Origin: Strongylocentrotus purpuratus
Lineage: Eukaryota > Echinodermata > Echinoidea > Camarodonta > Strongylocentrotidae
Assembly (NCBI RefSeq): GCF_000002235.5
Contig: NW_022145611.1
Span: 14,664,882-14,728,881 of the forward strand
Reading direction: 5' to 3'
DNA length: 64,000 nt
Positions 61,601-64,000 of this stretch are shown in pieces. The position numbers and the translations under genes are program-made. The notes under the pieces are model-generated. The model was not told the DNA's origin, ran no database searches, and was given only the letters and a program-made list of their open reading frames with translations. The stretch's first letter is position 1; the number at the start of each line of letters is the position of its first letter.

Positions 61601-62168
61601 TTGTTGATTACACATAAATCAATCAGACACCATGGCCCCGATTTATGGAACAATTTATCTCAACTAATTAAATCACGCTCGACCCTTTATTCTTTTAAAG
61701 CGACACTAAAACGTCACATTATATCCTCATACAAAATCGTTATTCATTAAACTTCGTCTCTTAATTCGAATATATTTTTAATTTATTAATTCTTAAAATA
61801 CAATAGTATTGTATTATAAACATTACATACCAGAACCCTATTCGCACTTGCACATGCACTTTCACTGCACCCACTTGATCAATTTCGTGTGTACAACTAT
61901 ATTTTTTAAGAGTTTGCCGCTATTCTCTCGAGGCCGCCATCGATTTCAAGCTTACCGCTCATGATGGCGGTCTCCTGCATTTTCTGTAATTTATCTTTCT
62001 TTTTTTTTCCTTTTTTTTTCATTGAAATTATATTTGTGTTTGTATGCATCTTATTCAATGTACTTAAAAATGTATAATCATGTAAAATGAAGAAATATTT
62101 GTTACTTTATATATATGATTATGTTTCATTTTGAAAATGCAGAAATAAAAATAAATAAACAAACAAAC
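58700..62168 (+). mobile_element. LINE (non-LTR retrotransposon), Jockey/CR1 group
   Basis: One long ORF (58760-61750) is followed by about 418 bp of 3' UTR ending in AAATAAATAAACAAACAAAC. The 3' UTR has a stem GCCGCCATC/GATGGCGG near 61932-61970, of the kind a LINE reverse transcriptase may bind. No ORF1 is visible upstream, so the 5' end is truncated or short; 58700 is a guess. It lies antisense to Gene 2 in its intron. The intact ORF argues for a young copy. Confidence 0.75.
58760..61750 (+). CDS. LINE ORF2: endonuclease-reverse transcriptase (996 aa)
   Basis: It copies the element's RNA into a nicked chromosomal site. The start is the ATG at 58760, just after an in-frame stop (58739-58741). 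The N-terminal AP-endonuclease-like domain (about residues 45-290) shows HINSRSLNRN, VSETWL, RGDGVAFYI, LGDFNIN and SDHLP (Ser253-Asp254-His255). The reverse transcriptase (about 535-800) shows IPIFKKDD, NYRPISIL, FLDLSKAFDTLDHN (about 625-639), GVPQGSILGP (about 685) and the catalytic FADD (716-719). The C-terminus has LWNNLSQ and FKATLKRH, typical of the Jockey/CR1 group. Length matches CR1-like ORF2, with no stop or frameshift. Codon use is strongly A/T. Confidence 0.9.
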   Translation: METIASNLPFPTSLDNTFNDSVNESKYYTPLEFNDTFIDNLNNISLLHINSRSLNRNFEYFENLLQSLNNFNFSVIGVSETWLHHDSPQLFNLPNYTLIRADREGRRGDGVAFYIADNLKFRVRHDIKFEQTEVLFIEIDNDKLKNCVIGLIYRPPDSNFDLFYNNFESCLHKISEENKHVYFLGDFNINFLSLPHNNRNSDRFIHLMRSYGFCSYISKPTRINVHSSTLIDNIFSNAFTKKITGGLLCSEVSDHLPIFVICEHEISQLKPLNNIMYRKETPHNIELLKQNLAVEEWVDIYNVNDVNIAYEIFNNKLQTYYDSNIPIAKVKRKNNKPNNPWITKGILKSIQTRNRMYKTYIRNKTDVNLTTYKKYRNKLTKLIRISRKLHFSNKLKRASCNTYATWKIIKEIMGEKIDPLPKDGFTLNNVIIEDSSNYANYFNSFFTNIGPQLANKIDSPPNIHYTDFLSDRIQQSLFVSPTNPNEIITVTKALSMSKAQGCDRISTSLLKQIIHVIASPLSHIINQSFLQGVFPDLLKIAKVIPIFKKDDSHEISNYRPISILPSISKVLEKIVYNRLINFLNTHQILNLNQYGFRKNHSTDLALVQIYDKITNAIANKEHVIGIFLDLSKAFDTLDHNILLKKLSFYGIRGQVLSYLKDYLTNRKQYVNFNCLNSDLLSVNCGVPQGSILGPLLFLLYINDLSNTSSLLSFILFADDTNMFCSHKKLESLVNILNCELHKVSNWFKCNKLSLNIRKTHFMLFKHYNSHLTNFRINIKIDNMAIEQKRTLKFLGVFIDENLTWNDHLHYVSMCISRSVGIINKLKFLLPHTTLFLLYNTLVLPYITYCNIVWANCGVTKLNSILLLQKRALRICTGSLFLAHTDPLFLKLKTLKVTDLHTLQVAIFMFKYMNKQLPPSFDNFFVHNNTIHSYPTRISENFHLTNPRLLITHKSIRHHGPDLWNNLSQLIKSRSTLYSFKATLKRHIISSYKIVIH

Positions 62169-62569
62169 GCCCGACAATAATAAGTTTGAAAAATCCCGAA
62201 GAGGTGTCCCTATATAGGACCCTAGACTCAAATAAGCTTTAATGACAGGGGCGTCGATCATAATAGGACAGTGAGTGCGAACAGTATGTAGAATTAACTG
62301 TGAGAAAGAGTATGGCGTAAGGGAGCATATTATTCGAGAAAGAAAGGATATAATATAAAACAAGAAAATAGTGTCTCGATCTGCCTATCCCTCCTTTAAA
62401 AAGAAGCATAATATTATACACTAGTGAGAGCCCCCGAAGATTAGAACGAGGTGGCATTCCAATAAGAAATGTTATAATTAACGAATTAAAAAAGCAAACT
62501 TCAAACATTCAAAATGAGTCAATTCATTAATTTTAGATTAAAGGTATGAAATGGAAGATAAATACTCAC

Positions 62570-62671
62570 TCGCAATCTGTCTTTTAAGACGACCACAGAT
62601 TCCTGGATCTCCTTTTCTGATATGATCTTCTTTGACATCGTGTCACATTCATTGCATCTCTGCGATCGGTC
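62570..62671 (-). CDS. Gene 2 upstream exon, Cys pair and coiled helix
   Basis: Acceptor CAATCTCAG lies before DRSQRCNECDTMSKKIISEK then EIQESVVVLKDRLR; donor CGA|GTGAGT is strong. It is 34 codons, phase 0 at both ends, joining the exon at 56895 in frame. A CxxC pair (CNEC) precedes a charged amphipathic helix that runs on into the basic helix of the last exon. An in-frame Met lies at codon 12 (62638), but the open acceptor suggests more coding exons upstream, beyond the window. No family recognised. Confidence 0.55.
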
Positions 62672-64000
62672 CTGAGATTGGAAATCATGAAAATAATACA
62701 AGTGAACTTTATCTTGATATATTAAAGCACATGATTATTCTCTACACCTGTTTTGCCTGCATGCTATATGGCAAATATATTATGTAGAATCATTAATATG
62801 TGCACATTCGGAAAGTTCATCATGAAATGTCAAAACTGTGGAACATAGGGTTGAAATGTCTAGATAGGCCTGAATTTTTTCTATACGCACATTTAACCGA
62901 ACAAAAGAAGAAATCATGCAAAATACCAAAATGTATTCTTCACGTCAACAAACAATATTGTTAGGATCACATTGCTTGACATTTTCGAAATGATTTTTCC
63001 CTTCCCAAAATACAGGTATAAAGTTTGATTTGTGTATTACTAATGACATTGAATGTCGAACAAAACTTTCAAACGCCCATTTGAGCATACTTGGATAAAA
63101 TATTCTGAGTTTAAAAGATGCCTTGACGCTCATACTTTGACCTACACATTTTCGAGATGGTGTATCTCAAAAATGACACTGAATGGTAGAAACTACAGCA
63201 GGTTCCAATAATATTTCACTCAATAGAATACCACAACAACATTGATATTACCTTGTTTAACAACACACACTATCACCTCACTCTGTCGGGGGAAAAAAAG
63301 AACTTCAGTTTTCACCGCGACACTGACTTAAACCTCAGAGCTGTCCAAGTAATACATAGTCCGACACAAACATATCATTTCCTTGTAGAATGACGGAAAT
63401 ATAAAAAAACTAACAAATCCGAGAATGCCATCCCTTCTTTGGCATAACCTGAAAACGGTGCACTTTTCAATACATTCCCAAACCCTGTGTTTCAGACAGG
63501 GCAAATCACGGCTTAATCAATTATTGTACAAACGATTATTAAAAAGAGACAGCTGATTCCCAGTTTAGGACAGGGTTTCCATGGCGACGCCACTTGAGAA
63601 AGCATCTTTCGGGTGATTGTGAAAAGGGGGTCTATTTCCGGGAACATCTCTCATTAGTGAAGAGACTGGATGTGATAATTGATTTTACGTTTGGTTTTAG
63701 GTTTGTTTCGTCCAAAGGGAAGACATAATTCTGATAGATTTCTATTTAAAGAGTAGGTCTACCTTGTTGTTGCCGCATTAACACATTCTTCGTATAGAAA
63801 AGGAATATGGTCTAAGTGTTTGGCAGGCACTTGCGGAAATACATGTAAATCCATCGTAATCGGTGTACAAAGTCCAACGCATTATACTCAAGTGCTATAA
63901 TCTCTATTCAAATCCATGGGATCTACAGGCGAAAATGATGATTTTATCCACAGCTCAGCAAATTCTATGTGCAAATTATATGATCAAGACTGTTTTTGTT
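62672..64000 (-). other. Upstream intron of Gene 2 to the window edge
   Basis: AT-rich DNA with short unsupported ORFs only. No further exon with splice context and phase-0 borders was found. Confidence 0.4.

Larger units (their letters stand above)
56896..62569 (-). other. Gene 2 intron hosting a LINE
   Basis: It lies between donor CGA|GTGAGT (62569) and acceptor GGTTACAG (56896). It contains the palindromic array at 57084-57503 and the antisense LINE to about 62168; the remainder is AT-rich. Confidence 0.5.

Overview
The window looks like nuclear DNA of a marine invertebrate deuterostome, most likely a sea urchin. This is inferred from AT-rich, intron-rich sequence with small phase-matched exons, very dense non-autonomous transposons, long CT/GA and poly-G/C tracts, and a 7-kb foldback element whose architecture matches the TU elements described in Strongylocentrotus purpuratus. 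No species call is possible from sequence alone. No rRNA, tRNA, CRISPR or bacterial-type operon was seen.

Two host genes are supported, both on the minus strand. Gene 1 fills positions 1-42650 and continues past the left edge. It encodes an acidic protein rich in Pro, Glu, Ala and Thr. It has one myristoylation-type first exon (42519-42650, M-G-K-I-F-S-K-K) and two other candidate first exons (25809-25847 and 21774-21899). Downstream lie common exons at 14231-14407, 6168-6254, 3180-3932, 2559-2795, 705-920 and 1-174. Every exon is a whole number of codons with phase-0 junctions, so any first exon can join the body and body exons can be skipped without a frameshift. Composition and N-terminus resemble the BASP1/MARCKS type of membrane-attached, natively unfolded protein. 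Gene 2 is visible as two exons (62570-62671 and 56656-56895) encoding the end of an unrecognised protein with a basic helix, one C-terminal membrane segment and a short tail.

The rest is intron and intergenic DNA packed with mobile elements. At 58760-61750 an intact 996-codon LINE ORF (endonuclease plus reverse transcriptase, Jockey/CR1 group) lies antisense in the Gene 2 intron. At 46932-53990 a large inverted repeat has arms carrying 33-bp palindromic minisatellite arrays, and a perfect 173-bp palindrome sits at its left edge. Three copies of a 367-bp TTAA-flanked MITE occur at 35881, 44550 and 50954. A related 797-bp TTAA element at 10450-11246 hosts a nested 282-bp element. A 606-bp hAT-type element at 37783-38388 sits in one unit of a tandem duplication whose other unit preserves the empty site. 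A 149-bp hAT-type MITE with an 8-bp target duplication is at 55867-56015. An unclassified 2.3-kb element at 26805-29160 contains an isolated CpG-rich block. Smaller TIR elements, LINE tails, microsatellites and palindromic spacer arrays fill much of the remainder.

Exon boundaries were read by hand from splice consensus and frame, without transcript evidence. Element classes rest on terminal repeats and target duplications, not on database matches.
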